From contig CAVRQQ010000003.1 of the NCBI GenBank assembly GCA_963723355.1, positions 1 to 64,000 of the forward strand: 64,000 nt of DNA. The letters are read 5' to 3'. Source of the DNA: JAFDBW01 sp963723355 (lineage in GTDB: Bacteria > Desulfobacterota > Desulfuromonadia > Desulfuromonadales > BM103). Below, one piece after another: positions 56,071 through 64,000 of this stretch. Numbering within the stretch: the first letter of the stretch is position 1; each line of letters opens with the position of its first letter. The translations under genes and the position numbers were made by a program. The notes beneath the pieces are model-generated. The model had not been told where the DNA came from, ran no database searches, and saw nothing but the letters and a program-made list of their open reading frames with translations.

Positions 56071-56122
56071 ATACAGTATACTGTATTTTTCGCTTGACAA
56101 AGCCCCGTATTTATCCTAACTT
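56071..56122 (+). promoter_or_regulatory. nuo promoter with adjacent 16-base palindrome
   Basis: TTGACA (56094-56099), 17 bases, TAACTT (56117-56122), about 80 bases before nuoA. The perfect palindrome ATACAGTATACTGTAT (56071-56086) lies just upstream of the -35 box, where an activator or repressor would act. Read as RNA it could also form a weak six-pair hairpin with five T residues after it, a possible poor rnf terminator. Confidence 0.55.
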
Positions 56123-56201
56123 GCAGTCGGCCAAAATGCCGTTTCGCTATAGTTGCGGCCATTGAAATTGTTTGTACTCACCTGGCAGGAGGACCATACC
56201 A

Positions 56202-56558
56202 ATGCTGGATAAATATCTCCCGATTCTCACTTTGATCATCATCGCTGTCTGTTTTTCGTTTGGAGCGGCGATTCTTTCCCGGCTGGTCGGGGAGAAGAAA
56301 CCGTCAGCTGTCAAGCTGGCCCCTTACGAGTGCGGCATGCCGCCCGTCGGTTCGGCCCGCGAGCGATTCTCCATCAAATTCTACATCATCGCCATGCTCT
56401 TTATCGTCTTCGATATCGAGGTGGTTTTCATGTACCCCTGGGCCGTCATGTTCAAGAGTCTCGGTTTGTTCGGCTTTATTGAAATGGGGGTCTTTATTCT
56501 GATTCTTCTCGTCGGTTACGCATACGTTTGGAAAAAAGGAGCTCTGGAATGGGAGTAG
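56202..56558 (+). CDS. nuoA: NADH-quinone oxidoreductase subunit A
   Basis: NuoA is a three-helix membrane subunit at the junction of the peripheral and membrane arms of complex I. The signature KLAPYECGMPPVGSARERFSIKFY followed by FIVFDIEVVFMYPWAV is complete. 118 residues. I start at ATG 56202 (CAGGAGG upstream). An upstream in-frame start at 56172 adds ten residues in the leader. It overlaps nuoB by ten bases. Confidence 0.97.
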   Translation: MLDKYLPILTLIIIAVCFSFGAAILSRLVGEKKPSAVKLAPYECGMPPVGSARERFSIKFYIIAMLFIVFDIEVVFMYPWAVMFKSLGLFGFIEMGVFILILLVGYAYVWKKGALEWE

Positions 56559-57055
56559 AGGAAACTCTGGGTAATAACATTATTACCACGTCGCTTGACA
56601 AGGTCGTCAACTGGTCTCGCTCTAAGTCTCTCTGGCCGCTGACCTTCGGTCTGGCCTGCTGTGCTATTGAGATGATGGCGACCGGTGCCGCCCGTTTTGA
56701 CCTGGACCGCTTTGGTGTGCTTTTCCGCGCCTCACCCCGCCAGGCTGACCTTATCGTTATCGCCGGTACCGTAACCAAGAAGATGCTGCCGGTCATCGAA
56801 ACCGTTTACGAGCAGATGCCGGAACCGCGTTACGTGATCGCCATGGGGGCCTGTGCCTGCTCCGGCGGGATCTTCGACACCTACAGCACTGTTCAGGGGG
56901 TCGACGAGTCGCTGCCGGTTGACGTTTATATCCCCGGTTGCCCGCCTCGCCCGGAAGGCCTGCTGTATGGCCTGATGAAGCTGCAGGAAAAGATCATGAA
57001 GGAGCAGAATTCCTTCGGCGCCAGCATCGGCGTTGGCGAGCGGATCAACGGTTGA
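56549..57055 (+). CDS. nuoB: NADH-quinone oxidoreductase subunit B
   Basis: NuoB carries the terminal cluster N2 that passes electrons to quinone. The motif FGLACCAIEMM (the unusual tandem Cys pair) and PVDVYIPGCPPRPEGLLYG are present, with GACACSGG between. 168 residues from ATG 56549, which overlaps the end of nuoA. The ribosome site GGAGCTCTGG is inside nuoA. Confidence 0.97.
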   Translation: MGVEETLGNNIITTSLDKVVNWSRSKSLWPLTFGLACCAIEMMATGAARFDLDRFGVLFRASPRQADLIVIAGTVTKKMLPVIETVYEQMPEPRYVIAMGACACSGGIFDTYSTVQGVDESLPVDVYIPGCPPRPEGLLYGLMKLQEKIMKEQNSFGASIGVGERING

Positions 57056-57098
57056 TTTCGATCAACAACTTTAACCCAGATAGACAGGATACAACCTT

Positions 57099-57578
57099 AT
57101 GAGTGTACAGGCTGCTGACAAGCTGAAGGACAAGTTCGGCGATACGGTGCTCGAAACCATCGAATTTCGTGGCGAGACCACCGTGGTTGTCAAGAAAGAG
57201 GATATTGTCGCTGTTTGCGCTTTCCTGAAGGAAGAGCTTGGTTTTAACTTCCTGACCGATCTCTGTGGTGTCGATTACATGGGGCAGGCCCCACGCTTCA
57301 TGGTGGTTTATCACCTCTATAACATCGGCACGCACACGCGTTTGCGCATCAAGGCCCCGGTCGAAGAAAGTGATACCCGGATTGATACCGTGAGCGGTGT
57401 TTGGGCCACGGCAAACTGGATGGAGCGCGAGACCTGGGACCTGATGGGGATTACCTTCAACAACCATCCTGACCCCCGACGCATCCTGATGCCTGATGAC
57501 TGGGAGGGCCACCCGCTGCGCAAGGATTACCCGGTGCAGGGCCCCGACCGTGAGCCCTACCAGGGTCGGCTGGAATAA
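57099..57578 (+). CDS. nuoC: NADH-quinone oxidoreductase subunit C
   Basis: The 30-kDa-subunit equivalent, part of the arm that connects to the quinone site: VDYMGQAPRFMVVYHLYN and ETWDLMGITFNNHPDPRRILMPDDWEGHPLRKDYP. 159 residues, shorter than many because it is separate from NuoD, not fused. It lies 43 bases after nuoB, with GGAT before the ATG. Confidence 0.96.
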   Translation: MSVQAADKLKDKFGDTVLETIEFRGETTVVVKKEDIVAVCAFLKEELGFNFLTDLCGVDYMGQAPRFMVVYHLYNIGTHTRLRIKAPVEESDTRIDTVSGVWATANWMERETWDLMGITFNNHPDPRRILMPDDWEGHPLRKDYPVQGPDREPYQGRLE

Positions 57579-57633
57579 ACAACCCTGATTTTTACAAACT
57601 CAAGTATATCCTGAACATAGACGAGGCAGAAAT

Positions 57634-58812
57634 ATGGCGAATTTTGAAACCATGACCATCAACATGGGCCCCCAGCATCCTTCGACGCACGGGGTGTTGC
57701 GGCTGGTTCTGGAGCTGGACGGCGAAATTGTTCGCAAGGCGACCCCTCACATCGGTTACCTGCACCGTGGGATTGAGAAGCTTTCCGAGCACAGGACCTA
57801 CCACCAGATCCTGCCGCTGACCGACCGGCTCGACTATCTGGCCCCGATGCACAACAACCTCGGCTATGTGCTGGCCGTGGAGAAGCTGCTCGGGATCACC
57901 GATCAGATTCCCGAGCGTGCCCAGGTGGTGCGTGTTCTGCTCGCCGAATTGACGCGACTCAAGAGCCACCTGGTGTGGCTGGCATGTCACGCTCTTGATA
58001 TCGGCGCCATGACCGTGTTCATTTACTGCTTCCGCGAGCGTGAGCACATCATGAACATCTATGAGAAGATTTCCGGTGCCCGCATGACCTCCAACTATTT
58101 CCGCGTTGGCGGTCTTTCAGATGACCTCCCCGCCGGACTGGAGCAGGAGATCCGTGATTTTGTCAACACCATGCCTGGACATATCGCTACCTATGAGGGC
58201 CTGTTGACCGGCAACAAGATCTGGCAGAAGCGTATCATGGATGTTGGTGTGATCAGCGCGGAAGATGCCATCGACCTGGGCGTCACCGGGCCCTGCCTGC
58301 GTGCCTCGGGCGTGGATTGGGATCTGCGTCGCGACCAGCCCTACTCGGGTTATGAAGACTATGACTTCAATGTAATTGTCGATGACGGCTGCGATACCTG
58401 GGCCCGTTACCACTGCCGCCTCAAGGAGATGCATGAAGCCTGCAAGATCATCCACCAGGCGCTGGACAAGCTCAAGCCCGGCCCGATCCTGGCTGACGTG
58501 CCGAAAGTTGTCCTGCCGCCCAAGCAGGATACCGTCAACTCCATCGAAGGCCTGATTCATCACTTCAAGATTATCAGTGAGGGTTTCAAGCCCGATGCCG
58601 GTGAAATTTATGTCGGTGTCGAAAACCCCAAAGGCGAAGTCGGCTTTTACCTGGTTTCCGACGGATCGCCCCGGCCGTATCGCATGAAGATCCGCCCGGC
58701 CTCATTCATTAACCTCCAGGCCTTGCCCAAGATGGTCGAAGGTTCGATGATCGCAGACGTTGTCGCGGTGATCGGAACGCTCGATATCGTTCTGGGTGAG
58801 ATCGACCGCTAA
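57634..58812 (+). CDS. nuoD: NADH-quinone oxidoreductase subunit D
   Basis: The 49-kDa subunit that forms the quinone pocket with NuoB. NMGPQHPSTHGVLRLVLELDGE, PHIGYLHRGIEKLSEHRTYHQ and the C-terminal VEGSMIADVVAVIGTLDIVLGEIDR are the family's ends. His/Tyr of the quinone site (in STHGV and TYHQ-like positions) are in place. 392 residues. A 55-base gap separates it from nuoC. Confidence 0.97.
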   Translation: MANFETMTINMGPQHPSTHGVLRLVLELDGEIVRKATPHIGYLHRGIEKLSEHRTYHQILPLTDRLDYLAPMHNNLGYVLAVEKLLGITDQIPERAQVVRVLLAELTRLKSHLVWLACHALDIGAMTVFIYCFREREHIMNIYEKISGARMTSNYFRVGGLSDDLPAGLEQEIRDFVNTMPGHIATYEGLLTGNKIWQKRIMDVGVISAEDAIDLGVTGPCLRASGVDWDLRRDQPYSGYEDYDFNVIVDDGCDTWARYHCRLKEMHEACKIIHQALDKLKPGPILADVPKVVLPPKQDTVNSIEGLIHHFKIISEGFKPDAGEIYVGVENPKGEVGFYLVSDGSPRPYRMKIRPASFINLQALPKMVEGSMIADVVAVIGTLDIVLGEIDR

Positions 58813-58839
58813 TCTGCCGCGAGGATAAGGAATCAGCTT

Positions 58840-59340
58840 ATGAGTGAAGCAGTCGAAACCACAGTAGAAGAGCAGGACGTCGACCTGACCGGAGCAAACC
58901 AGATTCTCGACAAGTACGTCGATTTCCCTGGTGCCCTGATGCCGGCGCTGCAGGAGATTCAGGAGTTTTACGGCTACATCCCGGAGCCGACGGTCCATCT
59001 TACCGCTGAGCGTCTGAATATCTACGCAAGCCAGATTTATGGCGTACTGACCTTTTACGCGCAGTTCCACATGGAGCCGCGCGGCAAATATATCATCCGC
59101 GTCTGCATGGGAACCGCCTGTCACGTCAAGGGTGCCGGCCGGATCGCCGATGTCATCAAGGAGCGTCTGGGCGTCGGTCATGCCGAAACCACGGAAGATC
59201 TCAAGTTTACTGCCGAATACGTGGCCTGCATCGGTGCCTGCGGTATGGCGCCGGTCATTATGGTCAACGACGGAACTTACGGTTCATTGACCGTCCAGAA
59301 AACGGAAGAGGTCGTTAAAAAATACCAGCAGATGGATTGA
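58840..59340 (+). CDS. nuoE: NADH-quinone oxidoreductase subunit E
   Basis: NuoE is a thioredoxin-fold [2Fe-2S] protein (cluster N1a). The four ligands are in CMGTACHVKGA and CIGACGMAPV, after the helix LMPALQEIQEFYGYIPE. 166 residues. It docks on NuoF and starts 27 bases after the nuoD stop. Confidence 0.96.
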   Translation: MSEAVETTVEEQDVDLTGANQILDKYVDFPGALMPALQEIQEFYGYIPEPTVHLTAERLNIYASQIYGVLTFYAQFHMEPRGKYIIRVCMGTACHVKGAGRIADVIKERLGVGHAETTEDLKFTAEYVACIGACGMAPVIMVNDGTYGSLTVQKTEEVVKKYQQMD

Positions 59341-59358
59341 TAACTGATCGAGGATTTT

Positions 59359-61140
59359 ATGGCCGAAACAGCTGAAAATATCCAAGTACTTGTCTGTACC
59401 GGAACCGGTGGCTTCGCCTCCGGAGCCCAGGGCGTCATCGATGCCTTTGAGGCGGAATTTGAGAAGCAGGGTCTCGAAGCCAAAATTGGCAAACGCTGCG
59501 ATATCAAGAAGACCGGTTGCCGAGGACTGTGTGCCAATGACGTATTGGTTGATGTCATTTTACCCGGCCAGGAGGCTGTGACCTACGATTTCGTGACTGC
59601 CGAGCTGGTGCCGCAGATCGTTGAAGAGCACATGCTCAAGAACGAGGCCGTCGAAAAGAAGGTCGCCGGAAAATATTACAACCAATTCCTGGAAAAACAG
59701 CAACGCATCATCTTCTCCCGCTGCGGCACCATCGACGCGGAAAGCCTTGACGATTTCCTGAGCCACAAGGGGTTCGAAGGCATCAAGAAGGCCGTGACCA
59801 TGACGCCCGATGAGGTTATCGAGGAAGTCAAGAAGTCCGGCCTGCGTGGTCGTGGCGGCGGCGGTTTCCCGACCGGAGTCAAGTGGTCCTTCTGCAAAGC
59901 CACCCCGGGCGACCACAAATACCTGATCTGCAATGCTGACGAAGGCGACCCCGGGGCGTTCATGGACCGCTCGATCCTTGAAGGCGACCCCTACGGCGTT
60001 ATCGAGGGGATGATGATTGCCGCTTACGCAATCGGCTGCGATTTCGGTTACGTCTATTGTCGTGCCGAGTATCCGCTGGCCATCAAGCGACTGCAGCTCG
60101 CTATCGACACCTGCCATGAAAAGGGCTTCCTCGGCGATAACTGCATGGGCCTCGGTTTCAAGTTCGATATGCGGATCAAGGCCGGTGCGGGTGCTTTCGT
60201 CTGCGGTGAAGAGACCGCGTTGATGGCTTCGATCGAAGGTGAGCGCGGCATGTCCCGCCCCCGTCCGCCGTTCCCGGCAGTCCGGGGCCTCTGGGCCAAG
60301 CCGACCAACATCAACAACGTTGAGACCTTCGCCAACGTTTCCTACATCTTCTACAACGGCGCCGACTGGTTCAACTCGATCGGTACCGAAGGCACCAAGG
60401 GCACCAAGATCTTCGCCCTGACCGGCAAGGTCAAGCATACCGGTCTGGTTGAAGTCCCTGCCGGAACCACCATGAAGGAAGTCATCTACGACGTCTGTGG
60501 CGGCATTCTGAATAACCGCAAGTTCAAGGCGGTTCAGGCCGGTGGCCCGTCGGGTGGTTGTCTGCCGGCAGAGGCCCTGGACGCCGAAGTCGATTACGAC
60601 TCCCTGATCAAGGCTGGCGCCATGATGGGCTCCGGTGGCCTGGTGGTCATGGACGAGACGACCTGCATGGTCGATATCGCCCGCTTCTTCCTCAACTTCA
60701 CCCGCGTGGAATCGTGCGGCAAATGTATCCCCTGCCGGATCGGCCTGAAGATCATGCTCGAAATCCTCGAGCGGATTACTGAAGGTAAGGGTCAGGAAGG
60801 TGACATCGAGCTGCTTGAGGACATGGCCTACGACATCAAGAAGAGTTCCCTCTGTGGTCTCGGCCAGACGGCCCCGAACCCGGTGCTCTCGACGATCCGT
60901 TATTTCCGCCATGAGTACGAAACGCATATCAAGGAGCAGGAGTGCCCATCGCACAGCTGCAAGTCGCTGTTGCATTTCAAGGTTATCGAAGAGAAATGCA
61001 AGAAGTGCGGTATCTGTCCGAGGGTCTGCCCGGTTGACTGCATCACGTGGGAAAAGGGCCAGGTGGCCGTTATCGACCGCGAGGCATGCACCGAGTGTAC
61101 TTCCTGTTACGACGCCTGCCGTTTTATGGCAATTGAATAG
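59359..61140 (+). CDS. nuoF: NADH-quinone oxidoreductase subunit F, extended form, 593 aa
   Basis: NuoF holds FMN and NADH and cluster N3: GRGGGGFPTGVKW, CNADEGDPGAFMDRS, CGEETALMASIEG and the cluster motif ESCGKCIPCRIG. This form is longer than E. coli NuoF (about 445): residues 1-115 are a thioredoxin-like [2Fe-2S] domain (CTGTGGFASGA, CRGLC), and the C-terminal 60 residues carry two [4Fe-4S] motifs (CKKCGICPRVCP, CTECTSCYDAC). The same layout occurs in NADP-reducing or bifurcating hydrogenase subunits (HndC/HydB). It starts 18 bases after nuoE. Confidence 0.95.
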   Translation: MAETAENIQVLVCTGTGGFASGAQGVIDAFEAEFEKQGLEAKIGKRCDIKKTGCRGLCANDVLVDVILPGQEAVTYDFVTAELVPQIVEEHMLKNEAVEKKVAGKYYNQFLEKQQRIIFSRCGTIDAESLDDFLSHKGFEGIKKAVTMTPDEVIEEVKKSGLRGRGGGGFPTGVKWSFCKATPGDHKYLICNADEGDPGAFMDRSILEGDPYGVIEGMMIAAYAIGCDFGYVYCRAEYPLAIKRLQLAIDTCHEKGFLGDNCMGLGFKFDMRIKAGAGAFVCGEETALMASIEGERGMSRPRPPFPAVRGLWAKPTNINNVETFANVSYIFYNGADWFNSIGTEGTKGTKIFALTGKVKHTGLVEVPAGTTMKEVIYDVCGGILNNRKFKAVQAGGPSGGCLPAEALDAEVDYDSLIKAGAMMGSGGLVVMDETTCMVDIARFFLNFTRVESCGKCIPCRIGLKIMLEILERITEGKGQEGDIELLEDMAYDIKKSSLCGLGQTAPNPVLSTIRYFRHEYETHIKEQECPSHSCKSLLHFKVIEEKCKKCGICPRVCPVDCITWEKGQVAVIDREACTECTSCYDACRFMAIE

Positions 61141-61177
61141 TACTTACCAAGATATTCACTGACGATACGAGGACACG

Positions 61178-63660
61178 ATGGTTAACCTGACAATCGACGG
61201 TACACAGGTCACAGTCAGCAAGACGGCCACAATCTACGAAGCGGCCAAGGAAATCGGGATCAAAATCCCGGTGCTCTGCTACGCCAAGAAGTTGATGCCC
61301 TACGGCGCCTGCCGGTTCTGTCTGGTGCAGGTCGAGCAGATGAAGGGCCGCCTCATCCCGGCCTGCACCACCCCGGTCAGCGAAGGGATGGTCGTGACGA
61401 CCACCTCTGAAGAGATTGAGAAAGTTCGCAAGACGGTCATGGAATTCCTGCTGGTCAATCACGTGCTCGACTGCCCGGTCTGCGACAAGGGCGGCGAATG
61501 TGATCTGCAGGACCTGGCCTATGAGTTCGGTTCGACCAGCAATCGTTTCGAAGGTGAGAAATTTGATCTGCCGACCGACGAGGTCAACCCCCTGATCGAG
61601 CGCAACATGAACCGCTGCGTGCTTTGCGGCCGCTGCGTAAGGGTCTGCGACGAGGTGGTCGGTTACGGCTCCTACTCGTTCATCAACCGTGGTTTCGAGA
61701 CCAAGATCGCGACGGCCTATGACCGTGGCTTAAGCTGTGAGTTCTGCGGCCAGTGCGTGTCGTTGTGCCCGGTAGGGGCGATCCTGCCGCGGCCGTTCAA
61801 GTTCAAGGCGCGGCCATGGCAGATCAAGGAAGTCGATTCCGTCTGCGGTTACTGCGGTAACGGTTGCACCGTGACCCTTGGCGTCAAGGACAACAAGGTT
61901 GAAACCATCCGCTTCAACGATGAGATCGGTGTCAATGACGGCAACCTCTGCATTCGCGGGCGCTTCGGTTATTCCTATGTCAACCATGAGGATCGCCTGA
62001 CCAAGCCTCTGGTGCGTAAAGACGGCCAGCTGGTTGAAGTTGAGTGGGATGAAGCCCTGCAGGTTGCAGCAGATGGTCTTGCCAAGGCTCAGCAGGGACA
62101 AGGCGCAGGCATCCTTTCCGGCGCCCGTTTGACCAACGAAGAACTTTTCATGCTCAAGCAGCTTGCCAAAACCCTGGGCACCGAAAACCTCGATAACTCG
62201 GGTGGCGAGTGCTACAAGGGCGTCACTGAAGGACTCAAGGAGACCCTCGGTGTTGCTGCCTCCACGGGCACCTTCCCGCAGATCGAGCATGCTGACGTCA
62301 TCCTGGCGATCCGCTCCGACTTCTATGAGACACATCCGGTCGTCGGTATGGTGGTCAACCAGGCGATTCGCCGCAACGAAGCACAACTCCTGGTTGTTGC
62401 TGATAAAAAAGGCAAGCTGGACAAGCTGCCACGGGCGAAAACCCTCCTGAGCCAGCCCGGCCTGGAGCTGGATGTTATCAACGCGATGTGCAAGGTCCTG
62501 CTTGATGAAGGCCTGGCCAAAACCGACGGTGTTGACGGTGTCGAGGAATTGCAGGCTGCGCTTGCCGACTTTGATCCTGCCGAGGTTGCCAAGCGGACCG
62601 GTGTTGATGCTGCAGGCCCTGCAGGCTGCCGCCAAACAGCTGGCCGGTGCGGGTAATGCCGCCATCCTGCTGGCGTACGGCATGCCCTACCAGGGACTGA
62701 ACAAGGAACTGGCAACCGCAGCAGCCAACCTGGCGATGCTGACCGGGATTGCCGGCAGAGAAGGCAGCGGCCTGTATCTCTGCGGCGAAAAGGCCAACAG
62801 CCAGGGCGCTATCGACCTTGGGATCCTGCCGCAGGGGAACGGGTTGGGTGCCCAGGCGATGCTCGCAGCTGCCGCCGATGGCAAGCTGGACGCCCTGTAC
62901 GTGGTTGCTGAAGATCCGTTGAGCAGCTACCCGGACCGTGACAGTATCGCCAAGTCGCTTGAAAATGTCCCGTTCCTGGTTGTGCAGGACCTGTTCCTGT
63001 CACCGACCGCCGAACAGGCAGACGTGGTCCTTCCTGCAGCGTCTTTCGCCGAGAAGGATGGCACTTTCACGAATGCCGAGCGCCGTATCCAGAGAGTTCG
63101 CCACGGGATCAAGAGCCCCGGCGAAGCTCGCAGCGACGGTGCGATTTTGACGTCCCTGGCTGGCAAGCTGGGCAGCAGCCTGGCCTTTACCGGCCCGGCA
63201 GCTATCTTCGCCGAAATCGGCAAGGAAGTCCCGGCTTACGCGGAATTCAATTACAACGAAATCGGTCCCCAGGGAGTCGTCTGGGGCGGTGAAACCCTGC
63301 AGCCGGCCAGCCGTAAACTGGTTGCCGTCGCCGGCGGGGTTGCTGCCGATGGAGACTTCAAGCTGGTCACCGGCAGCGCGCTGTACCACAGCGGCACGGT
63401 CTCCACCAGGGCCAAGGGCCCGATGGCGGTTCTGTCCGAAGCCTATCGTAGAGCTATGCCGCGAAGATGCTGCAGAACTCAAGGTTGCGGACGGTGACCT
63501 GGTCAAGGTGAGCGGTAACGGCACCGAGTTGAAGCTGAAAGTGAAGATTGGCAACCGTTTGCCCAAGGGTGTGGTTTTTGCCCCCTACCACTTTGCCGAG
63601 GCGCAGGTGAATCGCCTCTACAAGGGCGAAGCGGTTATCCCGGTCAAATTGACCAAGTAA
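61178..63660 (+). CDS. nuoG: NADH-quinone oxidoreductase subunit G; two frame breaks
   Basis: NuoG carries the [2Fe-2S] (CYAKKLMPYGACRFC) and [4Fe-4S] clusters (HVLDCPVCDKGGECDLQ, NRCVLCGRCVRVC, CEFCGQCVSLCPVGA) of the electron chain, then a molybdopterin-oxidoreductase-like region (CGYCGNGCTVTL). The frame breaks at about 62617 (dropping one base after GATGCTGCA restores LQAAAKQLAGAGN) and about 63447 (dropping one C in TATCGTAGAG restores EAYVELCREDAAELK). Repaired length is about 826 residues. Both are single-base insertions between conserved blocks, probably errors. A 93-base gap precedes nuoH. Confidence 0.94.
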
Positions 63661-63753
63661 TATTCGAACAACATCGCGAGAGATTAGGTTCTGCTCGTGG
63701 CATGAATAAATTTCGAAGAGCAAGATAAATCTGATAAGAGGAAGAGGAAGATC

Positions 63754-64000
63754 ATGACGCCTGAAATGTTGAGCCTCTCAAACAGTCCCGGGATTTTTAT
63801 CGGGGTCATGTTGGTGAAAATCCTGGTGGTCTTTACGGTCGTGATGCTGTCAGTTGCCTACGCAACCTGGTGGGAGCGCAAGATCATCGGCCACATGCAG
63901 ACTCGCCTTGGCCCGATGCGCACCGGCTGGCACGGTCTCTTGCAGCCGTTTGCCGATGGCATCAAGCTGTTTTTCAAGGAAGAGATTATTCCGACCCAAG
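63754..64000 (+). CDS. nuoH: NADH-quinone oxidoreductase subunit H, start only (runs off the window)
   Basis: The first 82 residues are visible: an N-terminal helix (VMLVKILVVFTVVMLSVAYA) and the hallmark WWERKIIGHMQTRLGPMRTG, then LLQPFADGIKLFFKEEIIPTQ. NuoH forms the entrance of the quinone channel. GAGGAAGAGGAAG precedes the ATG at 63754. The remainder lies beyond the right edge. Confidence 0.96.
   Translation, partial: MTPEMLSLSNSPGIFIGVMLVKILVVFTVVMLSVAYATWWERKIIGHMQTRLGPMRTGWHGLLQPFADGIKLFFKEEIIPTQ

Noticed and set aside
56071..56086. LexA box
   Set aside because: The half sites face outward (CAGTA-TACTG) and not inward as in CTGT..ACAG boxes, and nuo is not an SOS operon.
59560..60975. 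471-aa open frame on the minus strand across nuoF
   Set aside because: Antisense shadow of nuoF, which carries complete cluster and FMN motifs. Same reasoning for antisense frames over ovoA (949-2097) and the APC permease (37629-38633).

Overview
This window looks like a chromosomal segment of a GC-rich, anaerobic deltaproteobacterium of the Desulfuromonadales (Geobacter/Desulfuromonas/Pelobacter type). The evidence is the block mglA-mglB-por-recR-ybaB-dnaX-ffs (an order I know from Geobacter), a pyruvate:ferredoxin oxidoreductase, an Rnf complex, an NADH dehydrogenase operon with an iron-sulfur-extended NuoF, an Mrp/Mbh-type antiporter operon, and the hrcA-grpE-dnaK-dnaJ cluster with a CIRCE operator. 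I found no phage genes, transposase, CRISPR array or antibiotic-resistance cassette.

Layout. 1-4.4 kb (+): a lipoprotein, then ovoA and a PLP-dependent partner, a probable ovothiol pathway. 4.3-9 kb (-): small protein, transglutaminase-like protein, B12/radical SAM enzyme, tRNA-Asn, Cys-rich lipoprotein, MglA/MglB polarity pair. 9-16 kb (-): por, recR, ybaB, dnaX, SRP RNA, tRNA-Ser. 16.3-23.2 kb (-): LpoA-like protein, dnaJ, dnaK, grpE, hrcA, CIRCE. 23.2-32.1 kb (-): hemW and a 12-gene cation/proton antiporter operon that mixes Mrp and Mbh subunits and includes two small unrecognised membrane proteins. 32.3-42.1 kb: nitrilase-family hydrolase, CDF metal exporter, trxB, yifB, an APC permease with EIIA and RCK domains, a Kef-type antiporter with CBS domains, a DUF4019-like protein. 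42.2-49.2 kb: purA-hisZ-serA and pepA (-), bracketed by two related ~530-bp inverted-repeat elements. 49.3-50.6 kb: hemL. 50.9-55.9 kb: rnfABCDGE. 56.2-64 kb: nuoABCDEFGH, cut by the window end.

How it fits together: PFOR makes reduced ferredoxin from pyruvate (or runs in reverse), Rnf couples ferredoxin and NAD through an ion gradient, Nuo feeds electrons from NADH to quinone, and the Mrp/Mbh antiporter exchanges Na+ and H+. The most interesting observation is regulatory. The recR-por promoter and the rnf promoter both carry, over the predicted start site, the same palindrome of the GntR/FadR (PdhR/LldR-like) type, A(T/C)TGGT-N3-ACCAAT, suggesting one regulator for ferredoxin production and use.

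Quality note: five conserved genes (por, dnaX, hemW, trxB, nuoG) contain eight frame breaks. Each is repaired by removing one base, and all are insertions. I treat them as likely errors in the source sequence and give full-span coordinates.
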